A DNA stretch of 64,000 bases from Acanthosepion esculentum (GCA_964036315.1 OZ038517.1:52316235-52380234); one strand, 5' to 3'. Positions 22,545 to 34,526 are shown, counted from the stretch's first letter. Notes: generated by a model not told the origin, from the letters alone. A program made the numbers and translations.

Positions 22545-23519
22545 TACCAAGATTTTCTAAAAAGAAAATTTAAAAAATAATTTCATTCATAAATCTTAAA
22601 AGTTTCATTAAAATCTAATTTCTCAAAATTTCATGAAATTAACTAAATGGTGGATATCAAATGTAAAAAAATATATTTTACTAAGATTTTCTAAATAGAA
22701 TGATTTCTGAAATAATTTAATTTCTGTATACATCTTGAAATTTAATTAAAATACAATTATTTGATTTTGCAAGAATTTCCAAATCAATGTGTTTTTCATG
22801 TGAAAAAAAGGACCAAAAACACTAATCGTAAATATTACGCCGGCTGCTAACGCAAGAAAGAAAGATTTTTAACTATTATTTCGAATGTGCTAGAAAGAAT
22901 TAAAATATTTAATAGAATAATAAAAGAAATATCTTGGTTTTTTCTTCTTTTTTGACGCTAAATCTTTATTTTTATGAAGTTTGGGGCTATTTTTCATCAT
23001 GCGATGATGTTCTTCTCTTCACTCGCTATAATGTGCTTGTTTGTGTAACAAGCGTGTGTGATAGACACATGCGATGTGTGTATATGCGAGTGTGTGTGTG
23101 TGTGAGAGAGGGCGAAAATCAAGAGAGAAAAAAACATGAAAAGGAACGTGCTCCGGGGTGGGGGTCGGGGACACTTTACTCATGTGCGTCTACATCTGAA
23201 TGCCAGCGTTGAAAAGCCGAGAAAGAGGCAGAGGAGACAATATCATTGCTTATTTAAAAGATCGCCCCGCGGCCCCATATTGTCAACAAAGATATTAAAC
23301 AGTATTTATTCGATTTACAAGAATAATTTACAAGATTTTAAAAATCATGTGAACCCAAATATAAAGAACTATTTACCAATTCCTGGGAGAAAAAAAAGGG
23401 TCAAATTAATTTCATAACTTTAAATAATTTCGTCCTTAATCAGCTTAAACAAAACCAACTGATTTGTCACGTGTGTTGCACTTGACGTTTGTCTCTTCCG
23501 CTTTCTTGCTTTCCAGTCA
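22541..23519. other. Intergenic sequence, no recognised gene
   Basis: 22541-22620 repeats part of 358-480. 23030-23110 is GT-rich. A GC-rich patch CGCCCCGCGGCCCC lies near 23260. Open frames at 22934-23417 show no domain. Confidence 0.35.
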
Positions 23520-24275
23520 ACATTGATCTTCAAAAATTTAAACGCAATGTCAATCGCTATCTTGACTTCTTAATTCCTGTTCTTTTATTCTTCTCGCTCC
23601 ATAATAATGTTTTTCTATATACTCATATTCTTTCACACTCAGTAACCCTTGCTTCTTAGTGACTTTGTTGCCTTCCTTCGGGTAAAATGATTAAAAGATA
23701 GAAGCAACAATCAAGTTAACGAGTGTAAATTTTTAAACAATACATAATTGAAGAAAATCATAATTCAGAACAACAGTTACCTCCCTTTAATTTTCTACGT
23801 TTTCGTTTTTTTTTTCTCCGTCAACTGAACCATTTGACAGCGTGCAAAATTGATTTAACGATTTCTGTGCCAGTTTTCGGAAAAATGACATCCATTGTTA
23901 TGAAACTGACCGTAGCTGGACACTTGGAAAATCTACTTGGACATAAGCAAGGTTGGCTTTATGCCTTACTAGGACCCTAGGTTAGTAGGATTTGGGGATC
24001 CGCCATTAGGTATGTTCGTCTCGCCCATGTCTATATAAAAATTATCTATTTTTAGATGGTGCTTTTTTTGGCATAAAACCTGAAATTTTTAATGATTTCA
24101 GAACTCATCCAGTTTATTTTATTTACAACTTCAGGAAATTCTATTACTCAAACTTTACATCTCACAAAAATGTATCTAGCATGAAGGGCCTGTATTACAT
24201 ACAGATTCGAGTAACTAACAACACTTCGCTTTTGTTTATATTAGATACCATGCACAAAATAATATTATTACTTGC
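23520..24275 (+). repeat. Non-LTR 3' end plus about 580-bp body, inverted partner of 3555-4290
   Basis: 23520-23570 encodes the family C terminus (LQKFKRNVNRYL). The 3' UTR runs to TTCGGGTAAAATGATTAAAA near 23697, the usual end of this family. The rest (to 24275) is shared with the block A side copy but is not recognisable as coding. Confidence 0.7.
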
Positions 24276-24360
24276 CTTGATAAAGTCACTCAGATGACGA
24301 AACGCGTCGGCTAAGAGTAAGTATTGTTTTCCTATTGTGTTTTTTAAAATTTTGTCTTTT

Positions 24361-24361
24361 C

Positions 24362-24420
<59 letters not shown>
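24361..24420. repeat. AT microsatellite
   Basis: About 27 TA units after the hammerhead-like CAGATGACGAAACGCGTCGG at 24293. Confidence 0.92.
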
Positions 24421-24423
<3 letters not shown>

Positions 24424-24599
24424 GATATATAGTTTTAAGGTGTGCTATATTTATGGGATAAAGTGCTCAATATCAGAAATAGAGCGTGTGTAAATATGAA
24501 AGTGAACATTGAAGTCAACACTTGGAGGCGACTGGCTGTTTCATGCTAGACACAACCGTCAAGCCACGAGTGTTGTTTTTTTTTCTCGGTTATTTATAT

Positions 24600-26125
24600 A
24601 TACGGGTCAGTGGGGCATTGTGGGTAGTCTATTCTTGGCGGTTATTTTACCGGAAGTCGTTTATTTGTTTATTTATTCATGTATTTATTTGGGTTAATTT
24701 ATTTTGCTTATTTTATTTCTTATTTTTGTTTTTATTTTTATTTCTTATCTTATATATTTATTTATTTTAATTTTAATCGGTGTTTTATTAACATAGTAAA
24801 AATTTGTTCATATCGCTTATTTAATAGTTTTTGTTTTGGTGTGGGAAGATAATTAAATCTATTTATTCAATTTTGGGGTTGATTGCTGTAGTTTATTCTA
24901 AATATTATTTTTGCGGGAGCAGTTTTTAATATTTTTTATTATTTCATTTATTTATTTGGATTGATTATCCTTATCGAGAGCGGTTTGTTAGTTTATATAT
25001 TTATTTATCTGGATTAATTTAGATTAATTCATTTTACTTGTTTTTTATTATTTATTTATTATACTTCATATTTTTATTTATTCTTTTCGGTTTTCGATTT
25101 TTAAGTAACGTAGTATTTTTTATCGTTATATAACAGTTATAGCTATGGTTTTCGTCCGATTTTTGTGTTGATTTTTATAGTCTAACTAATATTTTGGCCA
25201 CATTAGTTTGTTAATTTGTTTATTATTTACTTTATTTATTTGAGTTCATTGATTTTGTTTTTTATTTTTATTTATTTATTCTATTTCGTCTATTCTAACG
25301 GGATTGATTTGGTAATTTGTTTGGGTTAATTTATTTTACTTATTTTATTGTCATTTTGTTTATTTATTTATTTTTCAGTTTTCGATTTTTAAGTAACACA
25401 GTAAAAATTTGTTTTCATGTCTGCATTTTGAGATGAGCTCGGATCTTTTATTTAATAATTTATTTTGGTCTGGGAAGGTAATGATAGCTATTTTTTCTCC
25501 AAGCAAAGATTTCAAGTTCTGGATTGGTTGTTGTAGGCTGATGATCTTTTCCTTATTTTCCAAGATATTTTTGGTGTGATGTGTGTTTTGTTTTTAATTT
25601 CCCAGATATACTTAGAAAGCATTGTGCTGTTCGCATATTTACGATCTGTGGAAGATGTTTTGTGTGCATAATTTCTTTGTTTCTAGGGTCCTTCAGTTAC
25701 TCCTATGTATACTTTTTCTTCATTATCTGGTGATTTTATCGTGGCTTGGTATAATACGTTGTTTTGTAAGCAATTACCGTTTAAGGGTCATTTGTTCTTT
25801 ATTCTGCAGTTACACGTGGGTTTAATTTGTTCGTGTGGTTTGTTGATAGTTTTCCTATTGAGCTATTTTATTATTTGTGACATGTTCTCGGTGCGCCTGT
25901 AGCTGATTTTTACTGTGTTTTTGTTGAATGTTTTGTGTAGGTTACTTGATTCCGGGAAGTGTTTGTAAGAGTTTTAAAAATATTTTTCCTACGTTTGTTT
26001 TTACGTTTTTGCTGTACGGTGGGTTGAACCATATGATATTTCTTTTCCTGTTGGCCTTTTTTGTGTTCTGTGTTGAGTATGTGCGTGTTGCTGGGAATCC
26101 ACTATCTTTTAGGGCGGTTTCATAG
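24600..26125 (-). mobile_element. Penelope-like element, decayed 3' part with GIY-YIG endonuclease
   Basis: On the minus strand the reading frames, broken by stops, show RKRNIIWFNPPYSKNVKTNV, then a Cys/Asn-rich knuckle region (TCNCRIKN, PLNGNCLQNN), then VLYQATIKSPDNEEKVYIGV, the GIY-YIG core of Penelope-like endonucleases. A last segment is FPDQNKLLNKRSELISKCRH. Coding ends near 25375. The downstream 750 bp is A-rich on the minus strand (TAAATAAATAAA pattern) and is probably the 3' UTR. Several stops and frame changes show it is dead. Confidence 0.75.
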
Positions 26126-26149
26126 TCTTTCTTGGGGGCAAATATTATT

Positions 26150-26284
26150 TACGAATTTAAATGCCCATTAATGAATTTTATTCCTGATCAATCAAAATTC
26201 GTGAATAATTATACAGGCCACACTACAACATGTTTGACACGCAGACTCACTCTACACATTTCTGAACATAGCTCATTTAGTTTC
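26150..26284 (+). pseudogene. Second GIY-YIG endonuclease fragment, opposite strand
   Basis: The plus strand encodes YEFKCPLMNFIPDQSKFVNN and then YTGHTTTCLTRRLTLHISEH, which fits the Y-I-G-H-T-T-T-x-L-S-R-R-L-T signature of GIY-YIG domains in Penelope-like elements. It is cut off on both sides; the right end is close to the start of duplication block B at 26296. Confidence 0.55.
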
Positions 26285-26295
26285 TTTTATTCTGG

Positions 26296-26972
26296 TCACT
26301 AGGTTCATTTATTTATCATCGACAATTTATATGGATATTTCTTATAATCTGCAAATATTAGAATTGCATGTATCTATTTGTATTATCTATTTCTATGAAT
26401 ATACAATTATTAATTAAAAATAAAACTAGCCCGTTCTTGAATTTAGCCAAAACAACGACCAATTCACTCAAAATTCCGAAAATTCAAATGAACACAACAC
26501 ATCATCTTAGTAGCGCAGAAAGAATGTACGAGTACCCGACTTCGACATTGAGTCGGGAAATTCACTTTTAGTCCTGACTTCAGATGCAATTGAATTATTC
26601 AACAATTTTAACGGCTTTCACCGACCACGAAGATGAACGCACTGCACATCTTCGTAGCTAAGTTTTGGCACAAGGTCCCTTTGTGAGAGAGAACTGACGT
26701 CACTTAGTCCACAACGTGTTTGAAGAACAAGATACATAAACTCAATCAGAACAGACAATTATATTTTAAAAAATAAAATAAAATACGCGCTTATCTTGGT
26801 TAAAAAAACTAGCAATGATTTGATTTATGATTTCTGTGCAACATTTAGAGTTGTTTATATTCCGCGCATTGCTCTCATTTGCGTATTTTTTCTTCCTTTC
26901 TTTTTTATCGCGACCCATTTTAATTATCGCGCGACCCACTAATGTGTTAAGACCCACAGTTTTAAAAACCCT
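26296..26972. mobile_element. hAT-like non-autonomous element, copy B, left end lost
   Basis: Nearly identical to 4586-5258, including the right terminus TTTTAAAAACCCTGATCTAG. The first 100 bp are missing because homology between the duplication blocks begins at 26296, within the element. Confidence 0.45.
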
Positions 26973-27479
26973 GATCTAGAAATTTCAACATCTTTTTTTT
27001 GTACTTCTAGCTTTAGAAACATTGATGTCGTATTATACAAAAATAAAACGGTATATCCAAGCAAATGTTTATTGCCATAAATACTCATTCGCTTATATTT
27101 TGTTCATTTTACCTCTAATAATTATACGCTCGTGTCCACTATAGCCAAAAGAAATCGGGCGGCATTTAAGCTAGCTCCTGCAGAGGGATCTAGATTGGGC
27201 CTCCATCGCAATAGGTAGGGAGGAGTAAATGCGATAGGCAACAATAAACTACAGAACAATTCAAAATTGATCACTGCATTTAAAAATTGCATTAAATATT
27301 TAAGCTTACCTTTTAAAAAAATTCAACGATATTTCTTCTGCCGCCACTTGATTTAAAAACAATACGCATCTCCATACTTTCTGTATTAACAATTATTTTT
27401 ATTTCATGGATGACATTCGCTTAATTTCGCAATTAATTTCAAATATTTCCGGATTTATTTCCAAGTTATAAAAATTGTT

Positions 27480-27900
27480 ATCGTACAAAAAACTTCGTCC
27501 CCCCCCACCAAAAAAAAAAAACACGTAAAAATCGCCGAAAACAAACTCAGTAATGAAAACTTGGGAATCCAAAATTTAAGAATTGTGAGTCCGGATCTGG
27601 CCCGGAATGTTTTTAATTTGCTCACGGAGTCGGCCTGATTCCAAAATGTTGGGCTACGGCCTCTACGAGTAAAATTAAAAAAGCGTGACACAGTGACACA
27701 CTGACATTCGCAATTATTATATAGATGAAGAAGATGATATTGAATGTTAGAGACTTGTGTAATTTTTATTTGAAAAAATGCGACAGAGTGGCACACTGAC
27801 ATTCGTGTTTATTTTATAGATAAAAAGATGAAATGTTGAAAGTTGTGTCCCTTTAATTGAAAAAGTGTGACACACTGACTTTTGCATATATTATATAGAT
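27480..27900. repeat. Dispersed repeat family R2, copy in block B
   Basis: Paralogous to 5555-5960, better preserved at GTTGGGCTACGGCCTCTACG. It includes a C8 run followed by an A-rich run at about 27500 that is absent in block A. Confidence 0.6.
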
Positions 27901-28096
27901 TTTACCAGTAATAATTATACCGTTGCCTACTTTAGCCAAAAGGAATTAGAGTCGTAAGCGCTCTTTTCTAACAAACATGAACACATTTTTTTTTCGGAAT
28001 TGTGAAAATTATTTTCTTCCAATTTGCTTCCATGCATTTTTTATAAATATTTCCATGTCAGTAGTAAATTTGGTATCATTGACAAAACTAACCTGG

Positions 28097-28440
28097 CTCT
28101 TGATCTCTCTGCCCATCCGTACGCTCACATATTTGTATTTGGCGATTTTAACGCCCATCACAACCAGTGGCTTAAGAATGCTACTACCGACCTCGCAGGC
28201 ATTCATACTCTCAACTTTTCAGTCTCTCAATCCCTCACTCAGATAATCGATTTCCCCACGCGTTTTGCCTACAACCGTGACGGTAAGGCTTCACTCCTCG
28301 ACCTGTGTTTTACCTCCATCTCTGAGTCTTGTAGTGCCACGCAGCTCTGTCCTATCGGTAACTCCGAACATGCTGTAGTGTCCGTTAGCATTTCCTTCAG
28401 CCCCATCCCCTGCAAAAGCCTCCTACCACCAGAACCACAT
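28097..28440 (+). pseudogene. AP-endonuclease domain fragment of the non-LTR element
   Basis: Encodes the C-terminal half of an AP-like endonuclease: FGDFNAHHNQWL with the catalytic GDFN, then a segment ending LLDLCFTS and the SEHAVVSV motif carrying the terminal His. The N-terminal half is missing, which places the 5' truncation within the endonuclease. The frame shifts near 28430 into the reading frame that leads to the RT. Confidence 0.7.
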
Positions 28441-28460
28441 TCTGCTACCAACGGGCCTAT

Positions 28461-30057
28461 TGGGACGCGTTTCGTGACTTCCTCCGCGATGTCCCCTGGG
28501 ATGCTGTATTTAAGCTCCCCACTCATGATTGTGCTTCTGAGTTCTCTTCCTGGATTAAAGCCGGTATCGAAGCTTTCATCCCCTCCAGGAAATTCAAGGT
28601 CAAACCTTGCTCCTCCCCCTGGTTCACAGCTGCTTGCTCAGCCGCCATTGCCCATAGGAACCACTTCTTCCACCGTTTTCGAAGTGATATGTCCGACTCC
28701 AATAGACGTCTATTTACTTCTGCCCGCAACGAGTGTAAGCGTATCCTCGACGATGCTAAGTCACTATTTGCTGCTCGGATGAAGGAACGTATTGCATCCC
28801 GCAAATTTGGCTCCAGAGATTATTGGCGCCTCTGCAAGAGCGTCCTGAACAATAACAAATCCTCCATTCCTCCCCTGTTCAATCAGTTTGAGGTCCTGAC
28901 CACCTCTGCTGACAAGGCCGAATGCTTCGCTCGGAAGTTTTCTTCCAATTCTACGCTAGATTCTTCCGGGGTGCCCTTGCCCTATTTCCCTCCCAGAACT
29001 GAGGCCCTCCTGGACGGATTGCACATAACCCCGTCGTCGGTATTGGGCATCATTTCTAACTTAGATCACCACAAGTCTACTGGTGGTGACGGAATACCAG
29101 CCATTGTCCTAAAGAAATGCGCACCTGAACTGGCGCCTGCCCTCTCTAAATTGTACAACCGCTGCCTCAAAGAGTCCTGTTTTCCTGACTGCTGGAAGTC
29201 CTCAACCATTGCCCCTGTCTTTAAGAACTCTGGTGACCCCTCCGACCCTTCCAATTACCGTCCTATTAGTCTCCTACCCCTCTTCGGCAAAGTCTTCGAG
29301 GCCATTATCAACGCCGAAGTGATTAATCACCAGATATCCCACGATCTGCTCTCAGACAAACAGTATGGTTTCCGCTTTGCCCGATCTACTGCCGATGTGC
29401 TTACGGCCATCACTGAATTTGTCTACCAAGCTATCCATAACAACGGTGAAGCTCGTGCCGTGGCTCTTGACATCTCCAAAGCATTCGATAGTCTGGCATG
29501 CCGGCCTTCTCCGCAAGCTCCAGGGTTATGGTATCACAGGTCGATTGTTTAACCTAATACAATCATTCATGTCAAACCTGGATTTGAAGGTTGTTCTTAG
29601 TGGATCCATCTCCAACTCCTATCCCGCTAACGCAGGTGTTCCTCAAGGCTCCATCCTAGGCCCTACTCTGTTCCTCATATTTATAAACGACCTTCCTGAC
29701 GCCATAGACTCCCAAGTCGGCATCTACGCTGACTACACCACTATTTACTCCTGCCTCAAACACAAATCTAGTGAGGCGGACAAAGCTAACCTGGCAGCTC
29801 AAATTGAAAAGGACCTCCAATCGGTTGTGATCTGGGGTGAGAAATGGATGGTTAACTTTAACGCCTCTAAAACAAAACTGCTCTCTATCAACCACCACAA
29901 GGATCCATCCCTGCATCCCATTAGAATGTCTGATGACCAACTTCTCGAGAGCTCCTCCATGCGACTGCTCGGTCTCACGCTGTCTGCTGATCTGAGATGG
30001 AACAAATACATCGAGTCAGTTGCATCAGCCACCGCAAAGAAAGTTGGTTCTCTGTGA
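28461..30057 (+). pseudogene. Reverse transcriptase of the non-LTR element, frameshifted, YADD changed to YADY
   Basis: The first open stretch (to about 29490) covers the linker and RT blocks through DISKAFDS. A one-base shift then moves to the frame with VWHAGLLRKLQGYGITG, GVPQGSILGPTLFLIFINDL and YADYTTIYS. The second catalytic Asp of YADD is Tyr here, so even without the frameshift the enzyme would be inactive. The thumb region NFNASKTKLLS follows. A stop at about 30055 separates it from the C-terminal part at 30058-30547. Confidence 0.8.
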
Positions 30058-30770
30058 CGAGCCAGGAAATTTTTCTCCCCGGAATCGATCCTTCAAGTCT
30101 ATAAATCGACCATTCGCCCTTGCATGGAGTATTGCTGCCATATATGGTCTGGAGCCCCTGCTGTTTGCCTCGGTGTTCTTGATAAGATCCAGAGACGGAT
30201 AGGCAACGTAATTGGCCCTGATCTGTCATCTCGTCTGCAGTCGCTCTCTCACAGACGCGATGTTGCCTCGCTCTGCCTTTTTTACAAGTACTTCCACGGT
30301 AATTGCTCTGAGGAATTGCGTTCGCTTGTCCCCAGGCCTCGTGAATTTAAACGCCCCCACCAGGCTGGCATCCCGCTCCCACCCCTACACTGTGGAAACT
30401 GTTAGATGTAGACGTCTCTTCTACTCCAATAGCTTCATGTCTCGCACATCTCGCCTATGGAACTCCCTTCCCTATTACTGTTTCCCTGACAAATACAATC
30501 TCCAACGGTTTAAGTGTAGCGTCAATCGACATCTCCAGTTGCCTTGATCTATCCACTTCCCTTCTCCACATCCATTCATTTTTCATTCCTATCTGCTCTC
30601 GCTCCGGATCTTTTGTGGCCCCCTTGCCTTGATCGACCCACTGTGTTTCTCTTTCTCCACATCCCCTCCCTTGCCACTCCTATCTGCTCTTCCTCCAACC
30701 CTTCTTTAACCCCTTGCGTGATAGTGGCCTCCGGCCTTGCTTGGGGTGATATGATTAAAAAAAAAAAAAA

Positions 30771-30950
30771 TGCTTTCCAGCAAATTTTAATCTGCAAAAA
30801 TTTAAACGCAATGTCAATCGCTATCTACTGTCATCCTGATTGCTCTTTTCTGTCTTCTCATTACGAATGTTTCTGTTCCTAATTCCTGCACAACCTGTAA
30901 ACCATTGCATGCTAGTGGTTGCATGGGCCGATACCGATTGAAAAAATATT
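30771..30950 (+). mobile_element. 3' tail of the older non-LTR copy in block B
   Basis: Directly after the poly-A of the younger element the sequence resumes with TGCTTTCCAGCAAATTTTAA. The following codons for the C terminus (NLQKFKRNVNRYL) and a 3' UTR match 6700-6870 of block A closely. This marks the right side of the replaced segment. Confidence 0.7.
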
Positions 30951-31007
30951 TGGCCAATGAAATGTTTAGACGAACAATGGATTTGAATAAAATATTTTAA
31001 GCCGAAT

Positions 31008-31013
31008 TTTATT
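31008..31013 (-). terminator. Candidate polyadenylation signal of gene B
   Basis: AATAAA on the minus strand about 290 bp after the proposed stop, at the position matching the copy A signal. It sits just before the plus-strand non-LTR tail at 30771-30950. Confidence 0.38.
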
Positions 31014-31298
31014 GCTTTAACATTGTTACAAAAAACAAAACAAAAAAAAAAGAGAGAGAGAGAAAAATAAAACGGCTTCCTTTCGGAAAGATCCCCAGAA
31101 GAGATCCAAATTATTTTTTTTAATATTTTGGTGGGATTATCACCAAGAAGTCGTTTGTGGAGACAATGCGATAATGTTCACTTTGCTTTTTCAGCTGAAT
31201 GTAAGCATCTTTTTTTAAATTTTTTTTTAATGCCAATTGGTTTTCAGTATATAGTTATTTAACAGTTGATCGTCAGCATCCATGTTATCATCTGCTGA

Positions 31299-31324
31299 TC
31301 AACAGTCAGACCCACCAGCTTTTT
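31299..31324 (-). CDS. Gene B probable last coding exon
   Basis: Acceptor TTGCAG followed by codons for K-A-G-G-S-D-C and TGA, identical to the copy A exon. Conservation of acceptor, frame and stop in both copies is the main support. The surrounding block is nearly identical anyway, so the conservation is weak proof. Confidence 0.42.
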
Positions 31325-31464
31325 CTGCAACAAAATAATAAAATAAGATAAAATAAAATAAAAATAAATGTAAATTATTTAGTCATTTAACTGTCGGTTT
31401 ATTATAACTACATAAATATTTATAGCAATACTATTATTTCAAAGGCACAGAAAATGTTACCGCT

Positions 31465-31540
<76 letters not shown>

Positions 31541-34443
31541 CATAAAAATGATACTCAACTGTACTTCGTTTTCATGGCCATTTCGCTCCTCGGGATAAAT
31601 TCCCTGGAGCTTGTCAATACTAAAATGTTTGATAAATAAATGAATCGTAACTTTTTTTTTAAATTTAAAATTAAAAAAGGATACAAAAAATGTAGAAAAA
31701 CGAAAGAGGAAAACAGAGGAACAGACAACAAATAAGGGAAAAGATATTTAAGAGTTAGAAAAATAGAAAAAAACACTCTAGTATAGAGGGGGAAATAGGA
31801 AGACAGAACATATACAAGTTTAGACACAAGTTAAGAACGGTTGAAGATTAACAATGACGGATATTTAAATATTTGTTCAAATAGGAAAAATTAAAATTGG
31901 ATTAAAATACATAAGAAAATACAATCATTAAAGTTAAGAAAAGAAAGAGTTTTTAAGACTGTAGATAAAAGAAAAATTAGAATTTAATATTAAAACTATT
32001 ATTTAATTTTAAAACTATTATTTTAATTTTAATATTAAGCAAAAGAATTTAATATTATAATAAAAAAATTAAGGCATTATTATTAAATAAACAAGAAAAA
32101 CCTGAATATTAAAAATAATAAGATAAAGGAAGAAATTAAAATAAATAGATAAGTAATAGCCCAAAAGAAAATTTTACAATATAAGAGAAAAAAATTTAAA
32201 TGTCCAGTAAATGTTAAACTGTTTATTATAAACTGAGTATATACTTAAATATTTCTACCTATAAAAATAGCATATAAACAAAATAATATTTAAAGATAAT
32301 CACCCAGTCCATTCCAGATATATAAAAAAAACAAGGATCCTAACATTCATTGAGTGGTTAGTGGGTTAATGCATCTTTAAAATTTAGTTAGCGAAGTGAA
32401 TTCGCCATTTTATATCAATAACAACAGGATTTGATAATTATAATTAAGTAATTCATTGAGTCTGAAAGAAACCTCCTAATAATTTCTATCATTTGTATAT
32501 CATTGCTTAAACCGGCTTCTAATGTTCCAGTTGGCGCGGCTTGGTGATAGTAGACATGGCTCCGGGAGCACAGTGTTATGAGTATAAAAGGAAACTCAGT
32601 TGAGTTCCACCACGGAATATATGAGCGAGCGGCGCTATATTGAGTCTGATTTGCTATCTCTTCGTCACCGAGGCCCGGTGGAACAGTTTGTATGATGTTG
32701 GCTTGACAACCTAACTGTCAGGGTTTCAATTCTCGGTAGTGGATGCGCACTGCTGATGAGTCCCAAATATAGGACGAAACGTCCGTCCAGTACTTTCTGC
32801 ATTCTGTTGAGGTTTCTTTCAGACTCAATGAATTACTTAATTATAATTATCAAATCCTCCTAATTATATATATATATATATACACACCACAAAAACTATT
32901 TAGATTTGAAGTTTGATCATGTTGCTATCAGTGAAGTTACTTTTACCATAGTAGTATCATAAATGACTTTTTTTTATATAAAAGACTTATTTATTTAAAG
33001 TGAATATATTTTCAAGTAAAAGTAACTCAACAATTTACTTTTGAAATTTGCTCCCCTCGCCGTTAGCGAATTCACATGTAGAAAACTAATATCACGAATG
33101 CCGGTTCAAATAAATGACTTCTGAATTTTAACTGAATATATATTTCTACTAAATGTTGGATTTTAAAGTGTTCAGACTCCACCTAGTTCTTCTGAACAGT
33201 AGTAGATATTTAGAACTTGGTTTCCGGTCCCTTCTAATGCGACTTTATACCTCGAACACCCCCGCGTAAATTACTGAAATTTTATTTACTATTTATTTTT
33301 CATTCAACAGGGGTAGATAGGTGCGCCTATCGTCTGCTTCACATTCCTCCCCAGACTTTTGAACAGTAATAGCGGTTTATCTCTTGTCTGGTGTTTAGGA
33401 TTGGGTTTCCAGTTCCTTTCAAAGTCTACTTTAACTCTATACTTCTAACGTCTCCTCGTAAATCCTGACAATTTCTTTACTATTTTTTTATTTATTTTCC
33501 CTCAACAAGAGTAGTTATCTTCACCTATCGCCCGCTTCACACTCCTCCCCGATCTTTGGAATAGAGGTAGAGGTCTATTTCTTGTTTTCTGTTTAGGATT
33601 GGGTTTCCGGTTCTTTCTAAAGTTTTCTCCCCTTACACACCCGGTAGCCCCTAGCGTCTTAGTGGCGTTATTGCCTTGCTTGAAAAAGTACATGTTTAAA
33701 ATCGGAAGATGCGCCCCCCAAAATCACTTGAGCCACCCGAGAAACACAGGTTGTCCCCACTCCTAAACTATAGAACAACTGAACTTACTTTTGCAAATAT
33801 GAGCCACAAGTGTCCTGGCCATTTCAATAATTTCTCCCGAATCGGATGCTCGCAGAATATGACTTGACTTTCCGGATGCCAACGATTCGAGTACACTCTC
33901 ATGGTTCAGACTGCCCATGTCGACAATAAATATTTCTATTCCCCTCTCTTTAGCCAACTTCGCTTCTAATTTCGCCCGTTCGGGGTGGCTTAATTTGCCC
34001 CGAAGGAACAAGACGCCAACCTTGCGTGCTTTTGGTCGGCCGCCATTGTTAGGATCAAAACCATCGATTCGAAGATCGGTAATCAATGAGTAGATTTCAG
34101 TCGTTCTGTAGCTATCAAAATGTGCCAGGATATCAGGAAGATTTTGATAACGATTGAGATGGAAACCTGAAAAAGAAAAAAAGATACATAAATATATTCT
34201 TATATTATAAAGTCACGTAAAATGTAAACAGACATCACCCCTATTTTCATTTTTCCATCACTTTATGAGCCAATGCTCTACAGCAGGGTTTTTATTTACC
34301 TCGCGACCCAATCGATGGGTGGCGAGGTAAATAAAGTGGGTCGTGACAAAAAAGAAAGAAAGAAAGAAAAAACGCAAATGGGAGCAGAATGTAGTATATA
34401 AACAAATTTAAATCATTGCTAGTTTTTAGCTGAGCTAAGCTCG

Positions 34444-34526
<83 letters not shown>

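Larger units (their letters stand above)
28097..30770 (+). mobile_element. Non-LTR retrotransposon (Jockey/CR1-like), 5'-truncated and frameshifted, copy B only
   Basis: Begins inside an AP-endonuclease domain (FGDFNAHH, then SEHAVVSV) and continues into a reverse transcriptase with DHHKSTGGDGIP, NYRPISLLP, DISKAFD, GVPQGSILGP and the active-site region YADYTT, where YADD is expected. It ends with a C-terminal region (TSRLWNSLPYYC) and a 3' tail of GGGTGATATGATT followed by 14 A. Reading-frame breaks near 28430, 29490, 30055 and 30385 make it a dead copy. It replaces about 560 bp of an older copy of the same family that survives at 6118-6840. Confidence 0.85.
32426..32858 (+). mobile_element. 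Hammerhead-ribozyme element with perfect 50-bp inverted ends
   Basis: The left end 32426-32475 and right end 32809-32858 are exact reverse complements over 50 bp. Between them lie tRNA-like Pol III box matches (about 32671 and 32723) and a complete type I hammerhead ribozyme (32741-32804). Copy A, which is otherwise nearly identical here, lacks the whole element at about 8361-8376, so it behaves as an insertion. No protein is encoded. The ribozyme plus tRNA-like promoter recalls metazoan retrozymes, which are non-autonomous and use hammerheads to make circular RNAs. The inverted ends recall Penelope-type terminal structures. Which machinery moves it is unknown. Confidence 0.8.

Noticed and set aside
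22934..23417. Two overlapping frames of about 92 codons near a GC-rich patch
   Set aside because: Low-complexity GT and GA composition, no domain, no flanking gene structure.
32573..32608. A second hammerhead in the ribozyme element
   Set aside because: GGAAACTCAGTTGAGTT gives a good stem III-like hairpin, but the CTGATGA block reads GTTATGA and no stem II forms.
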